Assembly (NCBI RefSeq): GCF_000224145.3
Contig: NC_020177.2
Coordinates: forward strand, 1,043,415 to 1,107,414
DNA length: 64,000 nucleotides
Direction: 5' to 3'
Source: Ciona intestinalis
Taxonomy: Eukaryota; Chordata; Ascidiacea; Phlebobranchia; Cionidae
Shown: piece after piece, positions 53,801-63,764 of the stretch
Layout: each line of letters starts with the position of its first letter
Numbering within the stretch: position 1 is the stretch's first letter
The notes under the pieces: generated by a model
What the model saw: only the letters and a program-made list of their open reading frames with translations
Database searches by the model: none
What the model was told of the DNA's origin: nothing
Made by a program: the position numbers and the translations under genes

Positions 53801-56401
53801 GGACACTTTGAGCACATGATATACAAATATCCTGATCGTGTTTTAAACAATTAACAACGCTCTATGAGAGTCGTAGGAATAAGGTTTCATAAATCTTTGA
53901 ATGTTCTTTGTTTACCATACTAAACGGGACGAGAAAATAGAACGAAAAGGTGTCCCATTTTTACCCTCTCTACCATAGTAAACTAATCTTTAACAATTTA
54001 AATTACAATATTATACCATTCTATTATATAAGGGTAAGGTCCTTGCAAATTCTTTAGGCCAGGGGCTAAACCTGCACAAGAGGTATGTAAAACAGAAACC
54101 CTGTTTGATCTGTCTTCACACTGCCTGGGAGTTATACACCACTATTCATCAAATAATTAGTAAATTAAATTTGCTGTATTAGCCAAACGTTTGCTATTAG
54201 CCCATTGAACTGTTTTCATTTACAGGAAACACATGCATCTACTTAACAACCAACCAGTTGCGTATAAACCGGTAAGTGAGAAGATATACCTGTGTAGTGG
54301 GATGGGGTAAGATGGTACATGTTCACATACTGTTTTATAGTCCCGATTGGCAGCAAACAAAGACTGTTACAGCATTATTTACCCATATCTTCGCGACTGT
54401 AAGAGAGCGTTGTTATTTGTTAAAAAACTCGATTAGAAAATGGGACAACTTTAGCAAATAATATCCAAATATCTTGATCGTGTTTTAAGCATTTAACAAC
54501 GGTCTATACGGGAGTCGTGAAGATATGGTTTTATTTTTTCTTTGTTTACTACCAAATTGGACGAGGAAATAGAATAAAAGGGTGTCCCATCTTTCTCCAC
54601 CCTACTATGTATTGTATAGTATATACATATACATATTGAACATACTTTTACACATTAGTCTGCCTCGCCACCATCGCCACCGAAATGCATCAAACTTTCC
54701 CCCCAAAGTCGACCCCAGAATCTCCGCAGCTCTCCTCGCTACGCCCCCTATCCAAAGTTGATGCGGGAAATCCCCACCGATACGTCACCATCCAACATGC
54801 AACGTCACAGTCGTAACGGTAACAACGACCTTGCTTACCAAAACATGGATACCAAGTTCAAGTTGTCGCAAAACGAATCAAAAGCAGAAGTTTCTGGAAC
54901 ACCAGGTGAACTTCTGAATTTTCGTGTTTTGAAAGCCCGAACAAAGATGTGTTCTTATTTTGGGCAAGATACTTAACGTTAACTGCTTCAACTGAGTTGT
55001 CATTCTAAGTTGGCTAATGTGTTAGTTGTAAGGTATTTAATAAAAACTACCAATGTTATAAAAAATAAGCCGCAAAGTTACATACGTGGTAACTCGTATA
55101 AGCGGGCACGAGTTGTGTGAAACAGAACACCCGTGTTATAACGATTGACCATACGAGGGTCAATAAGTTACATTTATTCATCTTTAGCGGCAACTAATGG
55201 CGCTGCTGGTAGCTCTTCAAGCGAAGACTCCGTCACTCGTCTCATGAACTTTATGAACTCAAACGAAAAAAGCTCCAATGTGACGTCACAGCCACGTCAC
55301 CATCGTCGAAAAAAAGGAGCACTGACACCTAGCGGAAATTGTCTTCGTGACATAACACCCAGGGTGATTTTTCCGCCCAGCGCTACAGCGTCTCCTAGCG
55401 GTTCTATTTCGAAGCGTGTTTCGATATCAGAGCCTTCTCTCATCAACGAAAATGTAAGTTTGACGTAATTAACTATATATTAAAGCTAGCCCTGGCAATC
55501 GCCCGTAGACCTGAGGTGATAGGGTCATCGTTGCTACCATTGTGGGCGTATGTGTGCTTGGGCAAATCATTGCTTCAACGCATTGGTCCTTTATGGGTTG
55601 TCCAAATTGTCACCCATAAAAAAAGTTACATACGTGGTAACTCGTAAGCGGACACAAGGTCTATGAAACATAACACTTGTGTTATAAGGACTGTCGTTGC
55701 CCCGCCACACAAGAATGAATAAGTTACATTTGCTTCATTCTGTAAAATTATTATCCTAATAACACTTTTTTATCAAAAACTTTCTACTCCCCTAAAACAG
55801 AAAATTCTCTTTCCCACCCCAACCAACATACACAGTGATACAACCGCCGCTATACCCGGGGGAGACCTTATTAAAAGAACGCCAATTATTCGTAAGTTAA
55901 TTTACTATTATGGTATTACATATATAGCTTTTATGTTGTAGTGTCATTGGTCATTTTTTCGGTTTTATTCTTGAAGCAGCATAAATGGAAAGTGAAACCT
56001 AATTTTAAAACTAATAAAATCGGTTTAAGCGCTTAACTAGCAATCTGTTATCAGACGATACATGGTTTAAGGTCGATACTGCTACTATGTAGGCGTATGT
56101 GTGTTTTGGCACAACGTTTAGCGGTGATAGTTCTAACTCAGTAGTCACTAATGGTTCAAACATTAAAGCTCCGATTGCTCGGTCCTCGTCCGCTGCGAAA
56201 CTGTGGCGTCAAAGCTCGACACCTAACGACCACGATGCTTGGTGGATGCCCCGCGAGTGGGCGCAAGAGCGCTGTATTGGAGCTTTTGGTCGTGGTTTTG
56301 TTTTCGAGGCCGAAAAAGTAAAGGAACGAGAAAAAGAGGCCGAGATTTTAAAAGAAGCAAACATCGAAAAGATACGTACATGCAACTTTATTCGGTTTTA
56401 A
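50802..56401 (+). CDS. Unrecognised 687-residue, mostly disordered protein
   Basis: Ten exons join with matching phases: 50802-51506, 52005-52120, 52646-52742, 53147-53320, 53668-53756, 54226-54271, 54659-54905, 55188-55453, 55801-55891 and 56169-56401. The N-terminus is MSERPVPTPRKFQP, proline-rich and SH3-ligand-like; a second such motif is KPTPRPRKIK in exon 3. Exon 1 has a basic-aromatic patch (FSRWKRFFSFPFRKKK), which could contact membrane. Exon 2 has a PPE repeat (PEPPEPPEPPEPDE). Exon 4 (RVHYLVVEAAYHGRALLDTE) and exon 10 (WWMPREWAQERCIGAFGRGF) look folded or helical. The last exon ends with a charged helix (KVKEREKEAEILKEANIEK). It looks like a scaffold or cytoskeletal adaptor, but I do not recognise the family. 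The acceptor of exon 10 is weak. Confidence 0.72.
51683..51874. mobile_element. MITE inserted inside a SINE
   Basis: The ends are TAGTAGGGTGGAGGGAGACG and CCCATCTTCCCTCACCCTAC. The left flank TGTTCTGCTTCATA and right flank TACCTTGTGTCCGCTTACGA are two halves of the SINE tail (which normally reads CATACACCTTGTG or CATACACCTCGTG), so the element split it at a TA. Confidence 0.8.
52312..52505. mobile_element. MITE copy
   Basis: The left end is decayed (ATAGGCGGTGAAGGTTGCTG). The right end GTTCCGTCTCCCCAACCCTA then CTATA is clear. Confidence 0.65.
53385..53570 (+). repeat. tRNA-like SINE (head and middle modules)
   Basis: The head has TTAGCGCGCCTGCCTCTAGT and ACTGGTTTAAAGCTCGATGG. The middle has GTCTGTCCTTCGGCAAGACG and GTGGTAACTAATGGGTTGTC. 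The tail module is missing. Confidence 0.6.
53780..53984. mobile_element. MITE copy
   Basis: It starts TAGTAGGGTGGGGAAGGCGG and ends CCCATTTTTACCCTCTCTAC, directly after the exon at 53668-53756. Confidence 0.7.
54294..54610. mobile_element. Two fused or nested MITE copies
   Basis: The first part (TAGTGGGATGGGGTAAGATG to about 54435) joins a second in opposite orientation that begins AATGGGACAACTTTAGCAAA and ends ATCTTTCTCCACCCTACTA. It begins 25 bp after an exon donor. Confidence 0.6.
55075..55185 (+). repeat. SINE tail module
   Basis: It includes ACATACGTGGTAACTCGTAT, GCGGGCACGAGTTGTGTGAA and ACACCCGTGTTATAACGATT. It abuts the acceptor of the next exon at 55188, so a SINE end supplies the intron's 3' splice region. 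Confidence 0.6.
55495..55740 (+). repeat. Full composite tRNA-like SINE
   Basis: It has the head (CCCGTAGACCTGAGGTGATA), the middle (GGGCAAATCATTGCTTCAAC, TTTATGGGTTGTCCAAATTG) and the tail (ACATACGTGGTAACTCGTAA, GTTGCCCCGCCACACAAGAA) in one block of about 245 bp. It resembles composite SINE-like elements described from Ciona. Confidence 0.65.
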
Positions 56402-56482
56402 CTTCAAAATAAAAAAAGTCGTCTAAAAAAGTATTGATATCAACTGAATCACAATTTTGACCAATTTGTTTTAGTTTTAACA

Positions 56483-56669
56483 ATGTAGGATAGGGGAAGA
56501 CGGATGAGCTTTAGCACATAACATCCAAATGTCTTTTTAAACATTTAACAACGGTTTATAAGAGTAGTAAGGATACTGTTTTATATTTGTTTAAATGGTC
56601 TTTGTTTACTTCCAAATGGAACCAGAAAATAGAATGAATATGTCCCATTTTCTCCACCTTATTATGTAA
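56483..56669. mobile_element. MITE copy
   Basis: It starts TAGGATAGGGGAAGACGGAT and ends CCCATTTTCTCCACCTTATT. Confidence 0.6.
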
Positions 56670-57049
56670 AAAATAAACATAGTATAATATGATTATACAT
56701 TGCGCCATTTCGCTATAAAAATATTTCCAATATTAAAGCATGACTTTAAGCCGTGAAAGCCTTCGAAAACTTTAGCGCCGCTCGTCTAACCTATAAGCCG
56801 AATCTAAAGATCGCCGAAAATCTAAATGAATTGTTTTTTAAGAATGCTCAATTGTCATCAAACGGCCATTCACGTGTCAGAAAGCGGATAAACAATGTCC
56901 GATAATTAGTATTGAAATGTCAATCATTTATTTGAGAAATATCTTAAATTTAATTCTAAATTAAATTGTTTGTTTAAAATGGTATTTCCAACATACACTG
57001 TAAATAACAAACCGTTAAACTTTATTTTTAATGTTTTAAGTACATCTTA

Positions 57050-57244
57050 TATAGTAACCTACGTTGGGAAAGATGGGACACCTTTTCATTATATTTTCTT
57101 GTCCTATTTGGTAGTAAACAAAGAAAAAGCAAAGAATCATAAAACCGTATCTTCAAGACTCCTATGAAGCGTTGTTAATTGTTTAAAACACGATCAGGAT
57201 ATTTAGATATCATGTGCTAAAGGTGTCTTTCCCCACTTTACTAT
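57050..57244. mobile_element. MITE with an empty sister site
   Basis: It starts TAGTAACCTACGTTGGGAAA and ends TTTCCCCACTTTACTA. In copy 2 the flanks are joined directly near 59735 (AAGTACATCATATTTC), so the insertion followed the duplication. Confidence 0.75.
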
Positions 57245-57384
57245 ACCATGCAAACGTGATATTTTTCTGTATATTAATATTGTGGGGATATATTGTGACA
57301 GGCGACCGGCACAATATTTCGCGGATTATATTTCATTTTATCCTGTTTTGAACTGACTCAGAGCGGACAGCATGTATTGTTTCA

Positions 57385-57608
57385 TATAAATCTTATATGG
57401 ACAATAGATAATCGCCTCTTAAAAGTGTCAAAAAATTCTACCGGCATACGGATACGCGTGGCAGCAAATAGAATATCGTGACACCACAGAAATAATATTT
57501 AGAGTAACAATAGTTTTGAAATTCCATCTATTCAATCTGAAGTAAATATAAACTGGACTCGAATAATGTTCTGGGCAATCTCTGCTTTCGAAGCTAGAAT
57601 CAAATAAG
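57385..57608 (+). promoter_or_regulatory. TATA box and 5' non-coding exon of precursor gene 1
   Basis: TATAAA lies at 57385-57390. The exon probably begins about 30 bp later and ends at ATCAAATAAG|GTAAGAAC (57608). A 64-nt intron follows, whose acceptor sits directly in front of the ATG at 57673. The same arrangement with the same intron length is in copy 2. Confidence 0.6.
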
Positions 57609-57672
57609 GTAAGAACATGCATGAGAAATATGGTGTATGGCGGGCAAAGCTCTTAACTCTTTTTATTTGCAG

Positions 57673-59106
57673 ATGAATTGGAAATTGTTGTTCGTTGTTT
57701 GCTTGATGATGATGATCATCAACTCAGATGCGTGGAGGAGACGACGAAGACGAAGAAGTTCTCGTCGTCGTCGCTGGAGGTAAGAAATAAATATTTATCC
57801 TCGTGTGGCAATAACACGAGTGTTCTGTTTCATACACCTCGGACCCGCTTGCGAGTTTTAACGTATGCAACTTAGTGGTCGTTTTTTTTGTATAATTGTT
57901 TGTTGTGTGTTGGAAAAAAGCTGCTGAAAAAGCTGAAAAAGGCCAGGAATGACGTTTGGTTTACAGCAATTGCCTCTAATTTTGTTGCCAATGGCCACAC
58001 ACAAAATGGTATTGGCATCGAGCCTCGACTGCTAATTTCGGGGATAGAGGCACTATATGCCCAGGCGTCGAAAAAAATGAATTAAAATTTTAGCATTTTT
58101 AGTTGAAAATTGAAACACAGTTGTTTAAATTATTTATTTTTAACACAGGGTGGTTGTGAAGTGGGCTGGCCATGCGTATCGTGTATACAAGTGGGTGAGA
58201 GGCGACACTGATCTAAATGCTTTGCGTCAACTCAAAGACGAGGTAAAATATAGAACTATTTATTGTTTAAATCATTTTTAAAGTTGTTTTTCAATCGATT
58301 TTTAAATAAAGTCGTTTTTCAAATATTAGCTCTCGCTTATAAAGCAATGAATTTATTTAGAGTTACATATATAGTACTGTTGGCGTGGGGATAATATTCC
58401 TTATTTCCTACCCGTGGTTTTAACAATTAACGTTTTTTTACCAATTATTTATTTTTTTCTCGCAGGACACTGACGCTTACAACAAGGCAATGAAAGAAAT
58501 GCAAAATGACCTGACCAGCAAATTTGGATCCGACGAAGCTGAAAAAATGGTGGCTGAAATGGACCAATTCCTTTCTGACAGTAAGTATACAAGTCATTAC
58601 TTTAATAAGTTTAAAACTAAATACAGCGTTGTAAATTATAGGTTCGCTATATTGGTGTATATATATAGTAGAGTGGGGGAAAATGGGACACATTTTCATT
58701 CTGTTTTCCCGCCCCATTTGGTAGTAAAGAAAGAAAATTCAAAGAATTATAAAACCGTATCCTCACGACTTTCATAAAACGTTGTTAATTGTTTTAAACA
58801 CTATCAGAATATTTAAATATTTTGTCCCAAAGGTGTCCCATATTCCCCCAACCTAGTATGTATAGTGTTCGTATTTGTAGACCTATACGCACTTACATTA
58901 AAGAGATAATTTTATAATTAATTTTATGATACTGATACCATATATTTGTATACGTTTTTCGCTTAGTGCTGATGCATTTATTAATAATTAATTAATATAT
59001 AATATTTCTATTAGAAACCATCGATTTGGACCAAGCATTCGACCATGACGATACTGAAGAACCGAACATCGAGGACGAAATGATCGGAACGAGTGACAAC
59101 GAATAA
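57673..59106 (+). CDS. Secreted cationic-acidic precursor 1, antimicrobial-peptide-like
   Basis: Exons 57673-57779, 58149-58242, 58466-58580 and 59015-59106 give 135 residues. Residues 1-20 are a signal peptide (MNWKLLFVVCLMMMIINSDA) with an AxA-like cut before W21. Residues 21-54 are strongly basic: seven Arg, SS, four Arg, then WR and VVVKWAGHAYRVYKWVRG, with about 16 positive and no negative side chains. From D55 the chain turns acidic (LRQLKDEDTD; DHDDTEEPNIEDE near the end). Signal, cationic peptide and anionic propiece is the layout of tunicate antimicrobial precursors (styelins, clavanins, Ci-MAM/Ci-PAP). I do not recognise the exact peptide. An aromatic/basic W-K-W-Y-R-Y-K-W spacing suggests a helix. 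Antimicrobial function is inference; a nucleic-acid- or polyanion-binding secreted protein is an alternative. Confidence 0.82.
58665..58860. mobile_element. MITE in intron 3 of precursor gene 1
   Basis: The left end is TAGTAGAGTGGGGGAAAATG and the right end GTCCCATATTCCCCCAACCT. Intron 3 of the sister gene has the flanking sequence (GGTTCGCTATATTG) without the element. Confidence 0.75.
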
Positions 59107-59876
59107 TTTGTAAAATGAAATAATTTTACCGATACCGTTGGAGTGGCTTCTTGTTTTAAAATAAAAAAAATTGTGCACAAAAACGTTTTATGTGTTCACC
59201 TCTTTTGGTCGATTTACTTCCAACACCGTGTTATAAGCGTGGTAAGTCAGCTGATGTTGCTTCCTTAATTATTTCACCCCGTCTTCATGTTTGGGCACAT
59301 TTCTCCCACTCCTGAGGAGAAACTCGCTCCTCCTGGAGCCTCCGTCCAATCACAGCTCGCCCATTTCTCCCACTCGCACCTGATACACAGCAGTGCGCGT
59401 CAAAGAAACTCCCGGTAACAAACGCTTTGCCCGCCACGCGAGAACAAAAAAAGTGTCATTTAATTCAAACGTACAGTTTTGGTTATAAGCCAACGATGGC
59501 CAAATTCCTGTTTACTTTGCGCGCCTTATCGTATAGAGTGATAGATTTGATTTTCAACTGCCATAACAAGCAGATAAACAATGTCCAATGATTTCTATTA
59601 AAGTGTCAATCATTTCTCTGAGAAATTTCCTAATTTTGTTTCTAGAACGAATTATTTGTTTTGAATAGTATTTCTTACATGCACTATAAATAAGAAAGCG
59701 TTAAACTTTATTTTTTATGTTAAAGTACATCATATTTCATTTATGTTTGACATTTTTCTGTTTATTGTTAATATTGTGGAGATATATTGTGACAGGCGAC
59801 CGGTGCAATATTTCGCGGATTATATTTCATCATATTCTGTTAGGCCGACTCAAAGCGGACAGCATGTATTGTTTCA

Positions 59877-60089
59877 TATAAATCTTATATTGACAATAGA
59901 CAATTGCCTCTCTAAATTTCTACCGGCCTATAGAGATACGCGTGGCAGCAAATAGAATATTGCGAAACCACAGTAATATAACTTGAAGTAACAATAGTTT
60001 TGAAATCCCATCTATTCAATCTGAAGTAAATATAAACTGGACTCGAATAATGTTCTGGGCAATCTCTGCTTTCGAAGCTAGAATCAAAG
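59877..60089 (+). promoter_or_regulatory. TATA box and 5' non-coding exon of precursor gene 2
   Basis: TATAAA is at 59877-59882. The non-coding exon ends at ATCAAAG|GTAAGAAC (60089) and the following intron is again 64 nt. The region from GGAGATATATTGTGACAGGC to the ATG is closely similar in the two copies, so both are probably expressed the same way. Confidence 0.6.
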
Positions 60090-60153
60090 GTAAGAACACG
60101 CATAAGAAATATCGTGTATTTCGGGCAAAGCTCTTAACTCTTTTTATTTGCAG

Positions 60154-61912
60154 ATGAATTGGAAATTGTTGTTCGTTGTTTGTTTGATGATGATGATCAT
60201 CAACTCAGATGCGTGGAGAAGACGACGAAGACGACGAAGACGAAGGAGTTCTCGTCGTCGGTGGAGGTAATTAATAAATGTAGAATATTTATCTTCGCAT
60301 GAAGGGGCAACGATGGTCGTAATAACTTGGATGTTTCCTTTAATATCTTATCAGCTTACAATTTACAACGTTTGTAACTTTGTTGCTGTTCCTTTGACCA
60401 CCAGTTTACAGCAATTGCTGTCAAGTGTGTTGCCCATGGATACACACAAAATGGTACTCGGAAGGCTAGAGGCAGACGCGATAACCGCTGTACTTTGGCA
60501 CCGCGAGAATGATTTAAAATTTTAGTATTTTTAGATGAAAATTAAAACACACAGTTGTTTTAATTATTTATTTTTAACACAGGGTGGTTGTGAAGTGGGC
60601 TGGCCATGCGTATCGTGTGGTTAAATGTGCGACGGGCGACATGTCCAACCTACAAACTTTACGTCAACTCAAAGACGAGGTAAAATTTAAAATATTTTGT
60701 TTTAAATACGTTTTTAAGCTACTCGTCTTTTCGTAATAAAAGTAATCAAACGCAATCAAGAATTCAGCTATATAACACAAATGAGTTGAAAATTGTATTG
60801 GAACTGGTATTTAGTGCCAGTCGATATAAAAAAATGTTGTGTTTGTTTTTTAAATGTAGAACTATATATAGTGGGGCGGGGAAGATGGGACACCTTTAGC
60901 ACATAATATCCAAACATCCTGATTGTTTTTAAACAACTAACAATGCTATGGGAGTCGTGAGGATAGGGTTTTATAATTTTTTGAATGTTCCTTGTTTACT
61001 GCCAACTGGGACGAGAAAATAGAATAAAAAGGTTTCCCATCTCTGCCCACCCTCTTGTATATTATATAGTACTGTGGGGATAATATCTCATATTTTATAA
61101 TCGTGTTTTTTACAATTAGTCCTCGTCGTGCCTAGTTTTTTCAATTATGTAAATATTCTATGTTTACTACCAATTGGCATGGTAAAAGAGAACGAAAACA
61201 TGAACCATCTTACCCCAACCTAGCATAGTAGGATGGGGGAAGATGGGATATTTTTTTATTCTATTTTCTCTTCTCAGTTGGTAGTAAACAAAGAACATTA
61301 AAGAAATATAAAACCGTATTCTTACGACTCCTATAGACCGTTGTTTGTTTAAAACACGACCAGGAAACTTGAATACTCTGTGGTAAAGGTGTCCCGTCCT
61401 CCCCGCCTAATTATATATTTTGTTTTTTTGCAGGACACGGATTCTTACAACAAGGCATTGAAGGAAATGAAAAGTGATCTGACCAACAAAGTTGGATCCG
61501 ACGAAGCTGAAAAAATGTTGACACAAATGGACCAATTCCTTTCTGACAGTAAGTATACAAGTCTCTAATAAGTTTAAAACTAAATACAGTGTTGTAAATT
61601 AGGTTCGCTATATTGTTGTAGGCCTACATGAATAATATTCCTATTTGTAGACCTATAAACACGTATAAGAGATAAAGGATATATTTTAGTTTTATGCTAC
61701 TAATTCTATACCTGCGCTGTTCTACTGTTACCGTGACCGAAGAGGCGAAATAAACTTCTTCATTCGTTGTATACATCGCTTAATTCCACAACTATATACT
61801 ATTTTTATTAGAAACCATCGATTTGGATCAAGCATTCGACCATGACGAAACCGACGAAATCGAAGAATCGAAAACAGAGGAGGAAATGCTGGGAGCAAGT
61901 GACAACAAATAA
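60154..61912 (+). CDS. Secreted cationic-acidic precursor 2, antimicrobial-peptide-like
   Basis: Exons 60154-60266, 60583-60679, 61434-61548 and 61812-61912 give 141 residues. The signal peptide is the same as in gene 1. The Arg block is longer before SS (ten Arg) and shorter after it (three). The chain continues VVVKWAGHAYRVVKCATGD, with a single cysteine that gene 1 lacks, so a covalent dimer is conceivable. The acidic part is conserved (LRQLKDEDTDSYNKAL; GSDEAEKM; MDQFLSDKTIDLDQAFDHDE), with a longer acidic end (ETDEIEESKTEEEM). Conserved splice phases and frame argue for function. AATAAA follows the stop near 61967. Confidence 0.82.
60869..61055. mobile_element. MITE in intron 2 of precursor gene 2
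   Basis: It starts TAGTGGGGCGGGGAAGATGG and ends CCCATCTCTGCCCACCCTCT. It is absent from intron 2 of gene 1. Confidence 0.7.
61066..61225. mobile_element. Diverged MITE shared with copy 1
   Basis: It starts TAGTACTGTGGGGATAATAT and ends CCATCTTACCCCAACCTAGC. A truncated match (TAGTACTGTTGGCGTGGGGA) remains at 58372-58440 in copy 1, so it is older than the duplication. Confidence 0.6.
61226..61414. mobile_element. MITE adjacent to exon 3 of precursor gene 2
   Basis: The left end is TAGTAGGATGGGGGAAGATG and the right end GTCCCGTCCTCCCCGCCTAA then TTATA. It ends about 20 bp before the exon-3 acceptor. Confidence 0.7.
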
Positions 61913-62083
61913 ATTGTAAAGTGAAATATTTTTACTGATACCGTTGGAATGGCTTCTTGTTTTAAAATAAAAAAATGTGCGCACAAAAACGTTTTATGTG
62001 TTCACTTCTTTCGGTCGATTATTTACTCAAAAGTAAGGATTCAATTGGCAAAGTGTAAAAGTTGCTGTCAGCATCAAATGCCT

Positions 62084-62341
62084 TCAGCCAGTCATTACCA
62101 ACACCGTGTTATAAGCGTGGTAACTCAGCTGATGCCGTTTCTCTAATTTTCGTGTTCGAGCACATTTCTCCCACTCCTCCGGAGAAATTTGCTCCTCCAG
62201 AAACCTTCGTCCAATCATAGCTCGCCACACTTCTCCCACTCTTACATAGTTGTCGCGACTTCGGCCATTTTTATAGCAAAGTTTGCACAAAAATGCGAGA
62301 CTTTTTCCTCGAGAATCTGAGGTCCAGCAGTATTTCTTCAC
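62084..62341 (-). pseudogene. Open frame of 85 codons duplicated next to both precursor genes
   Basis: On the minus strand the frame contains GEVWRAMIGRRFLEEQISPE and a CxxC (KLCYKNG is nearby). The matching stretch behind copy 1 (59270-59390) has a one-base deletion in the GEVW region and a stop soon after. I do not recognise it. It may be a piece of an older gene or mobile element carried along by the duplication. Confidence 0.3.
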
Positions 62342-62479
62342 TTTACTTGGATTGGTGTTAATTTTAGGTAAAGATTGTTTTCCTCTTTATAACTTTTTTA
62401 GTAAAACGTCTCAAAGAAAATGATCTTTTTAGACAGTTTAAAAGCCACGTCTTGATTTAACTGAAATGTTATTATAACG

Positions 62480-62668
62480 TAGAGTGGGGTAAGATAGGAC
62501 ACATTTTCATTCTATTGCCTTGTCTCAGTTGGTAGTAAACAAAGAACGTTGAAAGAGTTATAAAACCGTATCCCCTCTAATAGATCGTTGTTAATTGTTT
62601 AAAACACGATCAGGATATTCTTATATTATCTGCTAATGTGTCCCATTTTCCCCCACACTACTCTCTAT
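62480..62668. mobile_element. MITE copy
   Basis: The left end is GTAGAGTGGGGTAAGATAGG and the right end GTCCCATTTTCCCCCACACT. Confidence 0.65.
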
Positions 62669-62669
62669 A

Positions 62670-63760
62670 TATAGTAATAACGATTATCATGGCGTAACTT
62701 ACTTGAGAAATTAAAGCGTTTTGTCCGGACTGGACTACAAGCAGTTTTGGGCAAGCTGTGTATGAGTGATTGCATATACGGGCAAAATGACTGCATAAAA
62801 CCATGTACAAAAAGATTTTCGGTCAAAATTATTTCACATATTATGATATCAAGGGCAAAATGACTTGTATATGCTTCTAAGCAATATCAATTCAAATTTT
62901 TAGGCAAATTTCTTTTCCCCAGCTTTCTCAAAACAGTTTCATAATACAGCTTTCGGACAGGTATAGGTTTAGTTTGCGGTACATATAGAAGGTTTCGGTA
63001 CAGATGCCGGTCGGCTGGTCTATATCTGTCCTGGAAGTATTTTTAATCGTCCTATTCAAATAAATATAAACCAACAAGTTTAGTTTTTTACCTTTACATT
63101 TTAAAATATATAACAGTCACCCACAAAGCTATATACGTGGTAACTAGTAAGCGGGCATGAGGTGTATAAATCTGGACACTTGTGCCTTAACCACCATCAA
63201 TGCTCCGCCACGCAACGATAAACAAGTGACATACATTAATTAGCTCCACCGAGGACGAAAACTACCTCGTCCTAACCTTGGCGTATTATCCCAATTAGTT
63301 TAATCGTTTTTTTTCGCAACGCGTGTAAAGAAGTTTTCTACAGCTTTGTCGTTAGCAATTATTTAGACAGCATGCGCAATCGCTCAATAAAGTCGCGAAA
63401 ATTTTCCGATTGGCGATGCAAAACGACCAACCATGGTATATACGCTCTAAGAACAGTAGAATGAACAGTAGCTTTGAAAATCCTTAATCCATTTAACAGT
63501 GCATGATGAGAACGTAATACAAAAGTATAGCAAAATCAACTTTAAACCCGAAATCCTCTGCCTATAAGGCGAATGTTCTAACCACTGACAAAACTCCGCA
63601 ATAAACTGATAACCGCAAATTTTATTTCGTGTTTTGTAAAGTCATGGAAAAATTAATTTAAATCATTTGCAGTGACGTCATCGGTATTTGCTACGTGATC
63701 AAAATATGTAACTTCATCATAAAGTTCTTTAATTTCATGACTTTCCCCTTTATTTGATTC
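62670..63760. other. Gene-free spacer with a SINE tail
   Basis: A SINE tail module is at 63118-63245 (ATACGTGGTAACTAGTAAGC, GCTCCGCCACGCAACGATAA). No exon is supported elsewhere in the stretch. Confidence 0.5.
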
Positions 63761-63764
63761 TTAG

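Larger units (their letters stand above)
56876..59400. repeat. Tandem duplication, copy 1 (cationic/acidic precursor gene)
   Basis: It starts at GATAAACAATGTCCGATAAT and ends near CACAGCTCGCCC. The same order of landmarks is found at 59566-62250: the shared upstream flank, the TATAAA promoter, a non-coding exon, four coding exons and the 3' flank with CTCCCACTCCT. The MITEs at 57050 and 58665 are present only here. Confidence 0.75.
59566..62250. repeat. Tandem duplication, copy 2
   Basis: It is the counterpart of 56876-59400. It has its own private MITEs in intron 2 (60869-61055 and 61226-61414). A decayed element at 61066 has a truncated match at 58368 in copy 1. Confidence 0.75.

Noticed and set aside
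59912..60103. Matching minus-strand frames at 57428-57622 and 59912-60103
   Set aside because: They are antisense to the shared non-coding exon and promoter; similarity comes from the duplication and the frames differ at their ends.
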